Assembly: GCF_008831285.2 (NCBI RefSeq)
Contig: NC_045147.1
Location: 23,026,981-23,090,980, forward strand
Direction of reading: 5' to 3'
Length of the DNA: 64,000 nucleotides
Source: Nymphaea colorata
Taxonomy: Eukaryota > Streptophyta > Magnoliopsida > Nymphaeales > Nymphaeaceae
A program made the position numbers and the translations under genes. Below are positions 45,157 to 57,815 of this stretch, piece after piece; the stretch's first letter is position 1; every line of letters begins with the position of its first letter. Under the pieces are notes generated by a model. That model saw only the letters and a list, made by a program, of their open reading frames with translations, had not been told where the DNA came from and made no database searches.

Positions 45157-45200
45157 AGCCATGAATGCTGAGGTGGTCTCAGTTAGCACCCGCTTGGCCA
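45157..45200 (+). promoter_or_regulatory. 3' hairpin element of EXPA copy 9
   Basis: TAGCCA faces TGGCCA with one A/C mismatch; the core is GCTGAGGTGG then GCACCCGC. A second local hairpin, CTGAG GTGGT CTCAG, is possible. A (GA)n run lies just before it (about 45117-45146). Confidence 0.5.
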
Positions 45201-46428
45201 CAACGTCGAGTTTGTCATAGGTACTTCTTGTATTGTATTATTTTTCATGGAAGATTTTTTGGCCTATAAAAAGCCAGAATGTATGTGCTGCATCCGGATT
45301 TTCTGTATGAGCTTTTCATGAAGTCTCCTTGTTCCATGGTCCGGCATCATATGCAGCTGGAGCAGCTCAACTTACGTTGGTTCTTGTTATCCACTATGTT
45401 CTTGATAAGATTCAGCATAATATAGACGGTCATATAAATAAAATGTTAAAAGCAAACGAAGGGGAAAGAATAATCGATATATTTTGACCTAAAAGAAATA
45501 CTGGGTACTGCTTGACCAACCATCATATTAGGGGGAAACCATACAAAACGTGTCAAAATGCAGGACTGGTGAACTAATCCAACAAAAACGAGCTAACCAA
45601 AGGTAATTCAGCATGAATTACACAAAGTTAGTCGAAGGTGAATCAAAAGTAGAACGAAATCCAGGCCCTAAAGAACGTCCAGGATCCAAGTTTAAGATTC
45701 ATAGATTGAAGTGTTAGGCTGTCAGAAGCAGTTGTTGTTTATGATATATGTCCCTGTGAACTTTTGTTTGGCTATTATGGAGGTAAATAATAGTTCCATC
45801 AACCAGGCTAGGGTGTTGAATCCGCAATCTTCAAGTTGATGCATGGATGTCAGGAGTTCCATACCAGCCATTGCAAATTTTGCAGTAGAAAGAACAAAGT
45901 TTCTAAATTTAGTGATATTTGTGACATATGGTTGAAGCCACTTCATTAGAGGCAAAATTTTACAAAGGTAAAAAGAAAAGGAGGAAATAAAAAAGATACC
46001 CTTTTCCAAACTCGAAAAAGTAATCCAAACAAGCAAGAAGCCGGTAAGCAAGGATATGATACATCACGCCCACCGTGGTTTCTTGAACTTGGCCTTGTCT
46101 TAGCTTGCACAGTCCAAGTGCAGCCAGGAAATGAATCTAGACCAGACAAGCAGGAAGTACCTAGGTTCTGTCCCTAATGCTTCATTTACATGTCTAATCC
46201 ACTTTAAATAAGACTGGAATTGAATTACACAAAAAATGAAAGCAATTAGGTTAAATGTGACCAATGTCCAATTCCAATCTATAAATAACAGTGTCATTGA
46301 ATTTCGAAAGGTGAAACAAAGAAAACAACAAAAAATGAAACAAAACAAATGCATAAGTTCATGCATTTGTAAAGAACAGTATCAGCGAGCAATGCTTGTC
46401 GCTACATAGACATTGTGTTACACAGCAA
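45201..46428. other. Intergenic between EXPA copy 9 and the HAD gene
   Basis: The two genes converge here. The left part is the 3' flank of copy 9 and the right part the 3' flank of the minus-strand HAD gene. No other gene is supported. Confidence 0.5.
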
Positions 46429-49400
46429 TCACTGGATCAAGGAAAGAACTTGTGGAAGCTCTATGACATTACTAATGGTATAACTAGGCCTTGCAGTAAC
46501 ATCCTCCGGTATATCAACAATCCCATGAACGTTGACCCATACAGCAGCCAAGAGATTAGCATTCCTTGCTCCCTGCAGAACAAAAAATATAATGAAATGT
46601 TTGTAAAATCTGCTTTAGCAAGCATTCAATAAGTTTCCCTTAAAGCAAGCCACTAGCTCTATATAGAAGGTATAATTATCTACGGAAGGCTCCAATTCCT
46701 TACACCTGAACATCAGTCTTCAGGTTATCCCCCACCATGACAGACTCCTCTGGTCTGCTACCAACAAGTTCACATGCTTTTATGAAAATGCTCGGATGCG
46801 GCTTCTCATTTGCTTCCTCTGGGAAGTCCAAAAAGAATATTAGTTTGCATCTCTCCCTCTCTCTCTCTCTCTCTCTGTGACAGAAAGAGCATATTTAGAA
46901 AACAAATGCATTCACAGACCTCCACCAACAAGAATAACATCAAATAGTTTTGAGGCTTCAGCTGCTCCCAGCTTATCCCGTTGAACCTACAGAAAAGATA
47001 AAATGTTAACTACAAAAAAGAATGTCTTTCGTACCTTATAGGCCATTGAGAGATACTGAAAAGACTTGATAGAAAATTCGGACCTTTGGGTGGCCATTTG
47101 TAATGATGCATGTTTTAATTCCTTGGTCTTGTAATTCCCTGACCATCTGCATTGAGCAATTCTGGACACTATCAGCACTTTGTTGCGCCACGGTTGGCAG
47201 TAACATATGAAAATACTTCACAGAACACATGCTTATCACATAATTAGCCGGATAATTCACCAGTCTTCAAATTGGGATGCCTAGTGGACATCAGCTTTTA
47301 ATAAACAATGGCCTGATTCACCACTTTATTGACAATCATCAATTCCCTATGATAAAGAAAAACAAGGAAAACATTCGAAAGTAATTTCTCATGTTCATCC
47401 TCTAAATCAAAACAAGTATATGCACTGAAGCCAACATAACAAACAAGAAAGAAAGCACTCGAGCATATCAAGGAATCAAACATGCATGCTATGGAAACCA
47501 TCATAAACCATGCATTACACATAAAAATCGTTAGAAAGAAGACATCTGGGCCCTTTGACATAAATTTTCTGGTTCAAACCCCTGCATACAGTACATGTGC
47601 AGTTGATCGGACCAGAAAAAGCCAGCTTTTTCATCCTCAAGCATGCAAGAATGCATACAGATAAAATGGATGGCACATAGCACTGGTTGATTTAAAAGAT
47701 TACACAGATTGCAGATGATAGTGATTTGCAGACGACATGAAATTCATATCATGTGAGCAAAAAATGAATATCCAAGATTCCAAATAATGTTACAAAATCG
47801 ATTCCAAAGGCATTCAAGTGCATGAGGTCTATAATGCTCATTACTTTTTATAATATTACATGATAGAGCAGTAAGATAAAGTAACTGTAACAAATTTCCA
47901 AGGATCACATATGGAGGTGCCTGTTGTATAAGTGACCAAAGATAAGAAAAGAAATTTTAGACTGATACATGATCATTTCTCATGCTACATGAACACATAA
48001 GTGAATGAGCTTCAAAGGCTTAAAAGTTAGTTTTAGCTAAACACGTGCACCTCCATAACAGTCTGATGAGAAGTTAAAAAGTGAAGAATAGAGGAACCTT
48101 GCCTGCTCAACACCTGGCAACCATTTGAAAGAAGCCATTCTTGTCATGTCAAAACAGTTTTGTACTTCCTGTTTCAAAGCCATTACAAAAACTAAGATAC
48201 AAGCACAACAATAATGGTGTTACCAGAGAAAGCTTTTGACCAGAATAATATCTAAATTCATTACTCTAGCAAGTGCAATGTCATCAATGCCTTGCTCCTG
48301 TAGAGCTTTGTGCCATAACTGTGCACGCCACTCTGTGACATCAATCTGAGAACAACAAAAGTAAAACTAATGTTAAAATTTATAAGAATCAGCATTTCTA
48401 GAAAAACTTGTGGAAATAGATCCCCAAGATTCCAACCGAATATCAAGCATCAAATCCACGAGCTGGTAGGTGGTGTCTTAGAAGCTTGTACTGCGGAGTA
48501 CAAATTTGGTGACAACCCATGTATGACTATGATGGCCAATCTATTCATGACTCGCAGCATGGAGAGATGAAGTCCATGACAGTCTATGAAGACACACATG
48601 ATTTTGGTGATGTTTCCCTCTGGACAAGACATTCAGAGGAACGTTTTATCTTTCTGTATTCAACCTTCCAAATTTTGTTTTTTATTAACCATAACCTTCA
48701 TTTCAGTCAGCAGGCAAGCTAGGATAGACAAGTTCCTTACCAATTTGTAAACACAAACATACTATACAACATTCATATGAAAGGGGTTTACCATCAAATA
48801 ACTTTGAAGTAGTTGCCCTTAATGCAGCTGTGACTCATCCAGAGAAATCATTGGGGGTTTCTATCTTAATAAACTTGAATTTGTTAAATCTAATGCTTTA
48901 AACCAACAACACTAGACTGTAATTTTACAGCCTTTATGTGATCGTTTATAAGACAAACTAAGTCTTTCTTGAGAACTAGATGATGATACCCAACGATTTT
49001 TCAAATCATCGCATCATGATGCTCCACAGGTCCCATTCTGTAGAAGCAATATATTCTTTTCTCTCCTGTTCCCAACCATCACCGTAGAAGCAATAGTCCC
49101 TAATCGTGAATCTAAATTGTCAATGCTGTTTATAAGCAGCTCTTCTTCGGTGCCAAGCATCTCACGGTGCAGCATCATCTGCTTGTGATTGAGGAGCACA
49201 AGAAGGCAGCGCACAACTAATTTAAGTTAGCCTTAGACAGACATTATGTGAAACTAAGTTTTTTCCTTTTGTTCAGCTTCAACAAGAGATGAGCGTACAA
49301 CTCCCATTAGCATCTATCCATCTAATATGAAATAATCGTCAAGGGACCAACTTAGGAACATGAAAAAGGACAATATCAGCATTAATTAACTTAACCAACG

Positions 49401-50206
49401 GTTGTATGTAACTTTGCAACACACCCTGTACAGCTTTTCTGTAGGTGTCAGCCAACAGGCACATGAAACACACACAGACCAAACTCTCACAAGCTAAGGT
49501 TCTAATAGATAACATCTATAGAATTTACATGCCTAATCAGGATGGGCAATGATTTCCTCAATAGGATAGCGCATCCAATAGATCATTCTTTTGAAATTCA
49601 TTGAAGTGCTTGGCAACCAAGACCGCATTGAAACGAATAGGTTCGATGTACTTCTTTCAGATTAATCAAAAGAGTGGAGAAATTTTTTACGGCACGGCAA
49701 TAAAAGCTTTTAACACCAACATCATCGAAAATTCGATATATTCAATGACGACCAGGCTGTAACTACCAAAAAACAAGAGAAATTTCCCAAGTTCTGAATC
49801 ATGACCGATGCAGTCAACTACAACTACAACGACAGAAAAACATCTTCATTAAGAAGTATAAAGTATAAACAATATACACTACCAAAACATTGATTTTGGT
49901 AGACGGTAATGCTGATACTAATGGATGGATATGATATCATGGGCATCGCAAGAATCGAATCAAAATTTTTGGGTTTTCGCAGGGATCAGTGTCTTTCTTG
50001 GTGAAAAGATCGAAAGCAACCTGATTGTGGGGATCCCAGGGCTGCGGGATGAAGGCCTTCCAAAAGCTGTCTGCGACGTCTTGACCACGGACAGCTGCGT
50101 AGCGGGAATGGAGGAGCTCCACCGCCCTTGAGCAAGCAGCTTGATTGGTGGCATCGGTGGACACGAGGGTGTCGTCCAAATCGAACAGCACGGCCTTCAC
50201 CACCAT
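46429..50206 (-). CDS. HAD-family phosphatase, N-acylneuraminate-9-phosphatase-like
   Basis: Seven exons, in gene order: 50021-50206, 48265-48345, 48103-48168, 47084-47146, 46920-46986, 46706-46818, 46429-46572, giving 239 aa. HAD motifs are all present: I, FDLDDTL with D9 and D11; II, ITNG with T127; III, EKPHP with K160; IV, MVGDNLKTD with D185 and D190. A cap segment (about residues 20-105) includes WRAQLW and FKWLPGVE. There is no signal peptide, so it is probably soluble. The family dephosphorylates small phosphorylated metabolites; the true substrate in plants cannot be read from sequence, and plants are not known to make sialic acid. The intron at 47147-48102 has a GC donor (CAG then GCAAGG); using the nearby GT instead would shift the frame before MVRELQDQG. 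Intron 1 is 1.7 kb. It is unrelated in function to the clusters on either side. Confidence 0.85.
46857..46876. repeat. (CT)n microsatellite in HAD intron
   Basis: About ten CT units lie in the short intron at 46819-46919, which on the minus strand places a GA run inside it. Confidence 0.85.
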
Positions 50207-51839
50207 CCGTCTTCTTCCGTCTTTGTCTCACCCCTATTCTGCTCCCTCCAACTCTCGGACTCGAGGGTTCTGTGGCAATTACGCTTAAACGAAGCATCCA
50301 CCTTGGGCCAAATCATTTTCACACGCGGGGAAGTGAAATTGGAGAAAAAAGTTTTCAAACCCCCAATGTTCTCCCCCAGATCAGATCAGACGTACAACGA
50401 GTCCAGCCAACTCGGGTGTTAACTCTAACTCACCTGTGTAAACTAAATAAAGTTAAGCTCACCTCGTGTCTTTTATATTTGTTAATCTTCGATCATTTTT
50501 AATAAATTTTAACACCTTTCTTATGACTCATTTTCATTAAAAATATATATATGTATGAATAAAGTGATACAAACTTAAAAGAGTAGACTCGACTGGAACG
50601 AAGCAATATATGACTCGAGCCTAGCGTTTTGTACTTTCCTATCTACCACTTGTGCTAGCTCATCCAAACGAGGATTCAAATAAAAGAACAGATGTTAACT
50701 TGCTTAGTTTTTTAATAAAATAATACATGGGAGGAAGGCCGAAACAATTTCCCTCGCCCCTAAAGCCATGACATGCAATGGTTAATATCAATTGTCTGAG
50801 GAGTGCTTGATTTTTCTTGTTTCCTGTTTTTCTAGAAATGGCACCACACTTTACATTCGATCAAGTTTGCTGTTAATTTTTCTCGCAAAACTTGCTTTTC
50901 TGCAATTAGATTCTCTCAATTGAGTTGTTATTGTAACCACCAGCAGCTCTGATTAAATACTTGTGGCATATTTAACTTCCCAGAGCGAAAAAACATGCAT
51001 CAAATTTTTCCTTTTACTATTAGAAAACGTAAAGAGTGTCGATTGATTAATTGACAACCAGCTTTCCCCTTCTTCCTTTTTGCTTGTGGTATGTCCTCCT
51101 TGTAAAGCTTGGGATCGGCTTTGCTTTACGTTAAAAAATTAGAAATCGTAATCAGCATTGACGCCATTATAATACCTTGGTTCAGTAAAACATTCACAAA
51201 TGATACCATGCTTTTTTCAAAGTTTGAGTGCCGATATCAAACACAATCGTAGGGAGCCGATTGAATTCGAACCAAAAGCCATTAGTGCAGCATGCTACTA
51301 TTATAATGCTGATTGTAAGTCTAAAACTCCTGGCTCTGTGGGCAGAACTCTTTTAATTATTTTCTGGAAGAGGGAGAACGCCAAGGTTTCGTCAAGTTTT
51401 ATTAGAAGATCACATCCTGCAGGCTCTATGGTTTGATTTTGATGGCGAATAGAAATTGCAGGTTGTATTAATTGGTGGTGGATCTGCATCTTCTTATATT
51501 CCAAATCTTCATCTCCATCGCCAACATGCAAACATATTTGGCCCATGAAGTCGAAGATTAAGTGCAAGCATTTTTCGGGGACAAGAGCTCTTGTACAGGC
51601 CCAGCAAAAGAGACAGCCATTGCACAAGCCATTAATATCAGAATTAGATAATACATTACAACTGAATGGGATTCCGATTTGTCAATTCAGATCTCATTTA
51701 CATTTTGACTCACATCTGAGTCAAAACTTTAAGTTAGTTTTGGCATACGTTCAGTAGACGTCCATTGAAAATAAAATTTTCAACTGAAACATAACATTTT
51801 TTGAAGGCAGCATTATATATATATATATATATATACTAG
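50207..51839. other. Intergenic between HAD gene and nsLTP gene 2
   Basis: The left end is the upstream region of the HAD gene, where no clear TATA box is seen. An (AT)n run is at about 51815-51836. No gene is supported. Confidence 0.5.
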
Positions 51840-52116
51840 AGACAGAGAGAGAAGCGTGCAAAATGACCAAAGTTGACAAGTTTATTAGCTAGCAGTAGCT
51901 AGAAGCAGGAAAAGGAAGGAGAGGGTTCAACATCGATAGCGGACCGACACTTTTACTCTCTCTCCTTGTGACTACGTAAAAGACACACATGACAACTAAA
52001 CTAAACTAAACTAGAAGTAGGAGATGATCATCGTCGGCAGTACTGTGAACCAGGAACGGCGTCTTCCGATGACGAGCAGCTGCAGCATATATAGTGAGCT
52101 CCATCTACTGATTAAT

Positions 52117-52582
52117 TCAGTGTACCCTGCAAAAGAAAAAGAAGAACCATTACAACTGATCATTAACCTTGAGAAAAAGAGAGATGGAAGGAGAGAAGTT
52201 GTCAGAAACTGTACGTGCTGCAGTCGATGGAGGGGGAGATCTTGTAGGGGAGGGAGACGCCGCACTTCTGTGGCAGGTTCTTGACGACGTTGAAGTCGAT
52301 GGCGCCGGCGTAGCGGGAGCCAAGGTCCTTGAGGCAGCGGCAGGCCGATTGGCGGTCGGCCTGCAGCTTGAGGCCGGACTTGAGGCCCTTGATGCCGGAG
52401 CAGCAGGAGTCGGAGGGGGGCGTGACGCCGCCGCCGGTGACGTAGCCCATGCATGGCATGAGGCGCGAGTACACCGAGTTGCAGGATGTGTCCGCCGTTG
52501 CAGACATCACCCCCACCAACGCCACCACCACAACAAAGAGCGAGAGCTTAACAAAGGAAGAAGCATTTGCAATGGCTGCCAT
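52117..52582 (-). CDS. LTP: Non-specific lipid transfer protein, type 1 (nsLTP gene 2)
   Basis: Exons, in gene order, are 52215-52582 and 52117-52126, giving 125 aa. Signal peptide is about residues 1-30. Cysteines C34, C44, C60-C61, C81-R-C83, C107 and C121 have type-1 spacing, and the lipid-pocket signatures ADRQ and PYKIS are present. The 88-nt intron (GTACAG...TTGCAG) leaves a 10-nt last coding exon, so the spliced protein ends CSTVH. If the intron is kept, the frame ends three codons later as CSTYSF, so both forms would be stable-looking proteins. It differs from gene 3 by only about three bases in the first exon (NVVKN here, NIVKD there). Confidence 0.92.
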
Positions 52583-52663
52583 GGCTGAGCTCTTAGTTCA
52601 GCTAATTCTCTCTCACTCTTTGTATTTGTGATTGTGTGGTGCCTAGATGGAGCTGGGCGAAGG

Positions 52664-52671
52664 TTTAAATA
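52664..52671 (-). promoter_or_regulatory. TATA box of nsLTP gene 2
   Basis: TATTTAAA on the minus strand, 82 bp before the ATG, at the edge of the duplicated arm. Sequence further upstream is not shared with gene 3. Confidence 0.75.
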
Positions 52672-54261
52672 GACGGAAGGCGGGTGAGGGTCGTGTTGTG
52701 AGAGGGAGCTTCACTTCGTTGTCCAATGAGTGATTGGTTTGAGCATTAAATCTGCATTGGAGGCAATGCTCTGCTAGGATTTAATGCATGGGAGCGCCCG
52801 GCGGAGTAAAATATTTTAAGTAGCAGTGCTCTCCCCTCGAGAACAGATCGTGTGGACTCTGTATAATTGTACAGAACCTGTAAGACCGAGCATTTCTTTA
52901 AAGGCTTGTCACGTGAGAATCTAGCGGAACCAAAAGGTCGACCGGCCGGATCTGGAACTCAGATGAAAGGTTTACTCCGCCAGGTCGTGTCTCCGGCGAT
53001 ACGGGCACGACTAAATCTATTCTTGGGTGGTGCGCAACCGGACAGGTTGCGATGTTAGGACTCTTCTGCCGCTTCGACATTATTTTTGGACACCTTCATT
53101 CTGACATAATTAATTTTTAAATGTCTCTGATATGAGTCATGTCATGTGCGCTCTAAGATGACTACCACACTGAGAAACTAGTGTAATCTTTTCCAAGATT
53201 TACTTAGATGCTTTCCAGCTTTTTTGGATAGTTTTTCAGGCGAACTTATGTATGTTTTGTGTTTTGGGTTTGTGGATGATTTCTTCACAAATTTATGTAT
53301 GTTCCTCACATTAATCGTTAACGCCAAGTGCTTATTTTTTGTTTTTGGTGTTCCTCTACTTCCAATATTTGTTTATTGTTTCTGTTTCCCAGATCATTGC
53401 AAGTAGTTTTCAACCAGCGGTTGATGCGCCTTGGTTTTACTTTACTTCACTAGCTGTGTTATTGTCCTTAGCGCAAAGATAATTTTTATTAATAACATGT
53501 TTTGTGTATGTACCAGATATTCCAAAAAAATGTTGAAATGTAAGATTAGGTAGCTCTCCAACCAACAAGTGTGTCAGAGGAACGCTGTAGCATAAGTGAA
53601 TTAAACTATTTTTTTCTCGACTTGAAGCGGCAGGCTGAGAAATTTGAAAATACCGAAACTTCCACGACGGTCCGTCTTGTTATTTTATTATTATTCTTTT
53701 TGATGTAATAATTGTAGCCCCTAAAATAGGGGATTTCAGCTTCCTCCTAAGTTCGAGGGAGGGGCTAAATGTGATTTCTTTAAAAAAAAAAATTGAAAAA
53801 TTCTTAAACAATTTCATAATTTTCCAAAATCCAAAAGAAGCGATGATTCCCCTCTTTCCACATATTCATCAAAATGTACTTGGTAATAATAAATTAGAAG
53901 CCAATCACAAACGAAGTACAAATTTTAAGTTATATAAAGCGGGAAAGGAGTTGGTCTGAGCTCCAAATGATAAATAAATTGTGCAAAGGTCATTGCACCT
54001 CTGTACGCCTTTTAAAAGAAATTAACGTTTGAATCTTAATCAATATGTGCAAAAGCCAAGTCTAACACGACTTCCAAGACCATCTTTAGAGCATCCACCG
54101 CGTTTGTGGACCACCAACTTAATTATCTCGATATATATATAAATTTGAACCTTACCCTCTGCAATTAAAAATTCCAACGGCCCGTAAACCTATTGTTTGA
54201 GACATGCACCCATATGACGGTGCAATCGGTACTCCACATAGTCAGCATCTTGGCGACCGTG

Positions 54262-54397
<136 letters not shown>

Positions 54398-54545
54398 TTG
54401 ATTACTAGAGTATTAAAATCAGATAATAAAAAAAAACTTGGTTTTATGCCGACCAAGAAAGATAGCAAAGTCAATTCTAGTCAAATCAGGCGTCTGTTGA
54501 GATTTGCTTAAATATACCAAGTCCTAAGGAGCGTTGATAGCTTAA

Positions 54546-54800
54546 GGAGGTTGGTCTAATTATACGATTAGTTTTTGTTTTGAATTCTTTTAATGTCTTT
54601 TTATAGTGTAAGAGTTTGGATGAGGTCTAATTATACGATTAGTTTTGAGGTTGGTATAAGAGTTGTAAGAGTTTGGATGAGGTCTAATTATACGATTAGT
54701 TTTTGTTTTGAATTGTGTTTTTTTATGGTGTAAGAGTTCGGATGAGGTCTCATTATACGATGAGTTTTTGTTTTGAATTATCTCTTCGTGCTGTAAAAAA
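54546..54800. repeat. Imperfect minisatellite, about four units
   Basis: Units share GGATGAGGTCTAATTATACG, ATTAGTTTTTGTTTTGAATT and GTGTAAGAGTT, with small deletions in the third unit. Confidence 0.8.
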
Positions 54801-56117
54801 ACATCATAAATCAACCTTTTGAACTAAAAAAAAAATGAAGAGGAAAAATAAGACTTCCTTTTGCTCTCCCGTTAATCAATGTACTTCCGTACTATTAATA
54901 TAAAAAATTTAAATAAATATTTCTCGTAGAAAGATTCTAAAATGGCCAACCAGATGTAGCTCACGTGCGCTCCTCCCATTCAATCACATGAAGGACACGT
55001 GAAGGGTGAACACAGACAGAAATTTAATTTAAATCAGAAATTGTCGAAAAAAAGTCTGCTTCTTCACAGGTCCCAATGAGCGTCACTGCTTGTGCGGGTA
55101 AAGGAGTACATAGCAATCCATAGTTCGAATTTCATATATTTTATATTTACGATCTGAAACCAAGCAAGATCATGAACACCGAACCCCCAAAAAATAATAG
55201 ATCAATGGGCTTACTTATTTTTATGCTAATTTTGGTTTATGTTTTTATACGGCGGGACAATGTGATTCAGAATTAGCTAGGTATCGTTAAATAAACTATG
55301 CAGGTTATATATATATATATATATATATATACAAGAGAGAGAGAAGCCCTGGCTGCTTCGACGAAACAGTGACATAAAATGCCGTGCAATGGAGTCTCCC
55401 CGCTGCATGCTGCTTTGAGGAAACAGAGATATTGGAGAGAATGAGTGGTGAAAAATGAAGACTGCATTTATTCTATTGACGAAATTAAAGCTTTCTTCTG
55501 GAGCAGTATTTTGATTCATCGTGTTAGATCATGATATAAAAAGAAAAAAGAAATGCCGATGAGAAACACCAGAAATTGACACAATCTAGGCAAGACAGCC
55601 CTTTGTGTAGCCATTAAGTTCATATATGTTGTGAATATAATATCGTGTTCAGAGCAGAAATTGATCACTTTTCCATTAGCTGTTTATCAAGAAATTTGCC
55701 TTTGTTCTGGTTTAGGCTATGGCAGTTAAACAGTTGACAGACATCTCTACCAGTTTTGTCACTGCGGACTATACTTGAATACGATTCCAAAGAATCCAAA
55801 ATCCTGATTATTGTAAACTGCGAGGGATATCCGATGAGATGATCATATTTATATTCAAGTTGAAGGAGGAGCAAAGGTATGGAAAGAAAAATAATTACTT
55901 TGGCATAGTCTTAAAAGGAGAAAACAACTTTATAAAGAAATTGCATGGAAATAAACTTTGAGAAACTGATCTGGTTGAAAGATCCAGAGCGATCGCATCC
56001 ACATTTTAAAATAATCAAACAACACTCTGCTAGCTTTCGGGCTCCATTAAGCACTACCGTGCTTTAACTCTCTCTCTCTCTCCCTCTCCAGAGACAAGCT
56101 TCGACGCATCTTCCGCC

Positions 56118-56125
56118 TATTTAAA
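56118..56125 (+). promoter_or_regulatory. TATA box of nsLTP gene 3
   Basis: TATTTAAA, 82 bp upstream of the longest clean ATG, inside the duplicated arm. Confidence 0.75.
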
Positions 56126-56206
56126 CCCTCGCCCAGCTCCATCTAGGCACCACACAATCACAAATACAAAGAGTGAGAAAGAATTAGCTGAACTAAGAGC
56201 TCAGCC

Positions 56207-56672
56207 ATGGCAGCCATTGCAAATGCTTCTTCCTTTGTTAAGCTCTCGCTCTTTGTTGTGGTGGTGGCGTTGGTGGGGGTGATGTCTGCAACGGCGGACA
56301 CATCCTGCAACTCGGTGTACTCGCGCCTCATGCCATGCATGGGCTACGTCACCGGCGGCGGCGTCACGCCCCCCTCCGACTCCTGCTGCTCCGGCATCAA
56401 GGGCCTCAAGTCCGGCCTCAAGCTGCAGGCCGATCGCCAATCGGCCTGCCGCTGCCTCAAGGACCTTGGCTCCCGCTACGCCGGCGCCATCGACTTCAAC
56501 ATCGTCAAGGACCTGCCACAGAAGTGCGGCGTCTCCCTCCCCTACAAGATCTCCCCCTCCATCGACTGCAGCACGTACAGTTTCTGACAACCTCTCTCCT
56601 TCCATCTCTCTTTTTCTCAAGGTTAATGATCAGTTGTAATGGTTCTTCTTTTTCTTTTGCAGGGTACACTGA
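56207..56672 (+). CDS. LTP: Non-specific lipid transfer protein, type 1 (nsLTP gene 3)
   Basis: Exons are 56207-56574 and 56663-56672, giving 125 aa. It encodes the same protein as gene 2 except two residues (NIVKD versus NVVKN, about residues 99-103), with the same signal peptide, eight cysteines and CSTVH end. The start ATG sits in CCATGGC, a good plant initiation context. It points away from gene 2. Sequence upstream of the core promoter differs from that of gene 2, so the pair may be expressed differently despite near-identical products. Confidence 0.92.
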
Positions 56673-57639
56673 ATTAATCAGTAGATGGAGCCTCACTATA
56701 TATGCTGCAGCTGCTCGTCATCGGAAGACGCCGTTCCTGGTTCACAGTACTGCCGACGATGATCATCTCCTACTTTAAGTTTAGTTTAGTTGTGGTCTGT
56801 GTCTTTTACGTAGTTACAAGGAGAGAGACTCAGAGAGTAAAAGTGTCGGTCCTTTATCGATGTTGAACCCTCTCCTTCCTTTTTCCTGTTTCTAGCTAGT
56901 GCTAGCTAATAAACTTGTCAACTTTGAGCATTTTGCACGCTTCCCTCTCTCTCTTTCTCTCTCTCTCTATCTCTATCTACATAAATATAAATAAATCGGG
57001 ATGATATATTGATCCAGAACTAATTAGTTTAACATCCAGAAAAAAAAAAGAAGAAAATCCGGCTTCATAGAACAGAAAATGATGCTAATAACTGATAATA
57101 TGTACTGTTTGTTTAACTGAAAATTGGAGTAATAAAGGATCAGTTGAAAAGGGCGTTGATGAGTGATCATCTTCAAGATATATAGACAGATATCCAATAA
57201 TCGAATGGGAAGGCCCTATATTTGAAAACTAATATCCTTGTTTCGGAAGAGAAAACTATTATCAACTTGCAAATATCGAAGATCAGTTTAACTGCACATT
57301 AAGTGTAGACTGCTATCCACCTGCGGCGGTTCAAACCCACTTATCCGTTGCTAATTATGTCTTGGTTTATGTCAGTGGGCTTCCGTGATTCATTTAATAT
57401 ATTCAGTCACGACCAACTTCAATTTTTATCTTATGGTTTGATTTACGTCAGCCGGCATTTTGGCTGTTTAAAACTGTGACCTTTAAGTGTGTGTGTACTT
57501 AAGTAGGCTGGCTGGCTATCTGCGGAATTGGAAAACCTTTTAATCGGAAGTTTGTAATTTCATTACATTTTAATATGTAAAAATATTATCATGAAGCTGG
57601 TTACATGCACTGGCACACATCTTTGCATGCATAAAGGTT

Positions 57640-57815
57640 TGTAATGACCAAAATACCCTTGATGGGGTTTTGAAAGGATAAAAAAGAGATTGTAAAAAAG
57701 TAAAAAAAGATTAAAAAGTACACTTCATTATCAAAAAATTGTAAATCCCAAACCTTCTCTCCTTCTTTGTTACTGTATCTTTGACCTTGTGCACGCAACT
57801 CGATCTCATCTCTTA
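57640..57815 (-). repeat. Dispersed repeat family A, copy 2
   Basis: On the minus strand it reads ATCGAGTTGCGTGCACA, later AATGAAGTGTAC, T-rich tracts and GGGTATTTTGGTCATT, in the same order as 18231-18430. Confidence 0.6.

Larger units (their letters stand above)
51840..52680 (-). repeat. Left arm of inverted LTP duplication
   Basis: This whole segment (3' flank, gene, core promoter) is an inverted copy of 56110-56955. Homology stops just outside the TATA box on one side and in CT-rich sequence on the other. Confidence 0.85.
56110..56955 (+). repeat. Right arm of inverted LTP duplication
   Basis: Inverted partner of 51840-52680. Coding parts are about 99% identical by eye; the 88-nt introns differ at one position I can see; the 3' flank has a few small indels. 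Confidence 0.85.

Noticed and set aside
52169-52588. 139-codon ORF opposite nsLTP gene 2 (and its twin at 56201-56620)
   Set aside because: It is the GC-rich complement of the LTP coding exon, with alanine/glycine-rich low-complexity translation and no domain.
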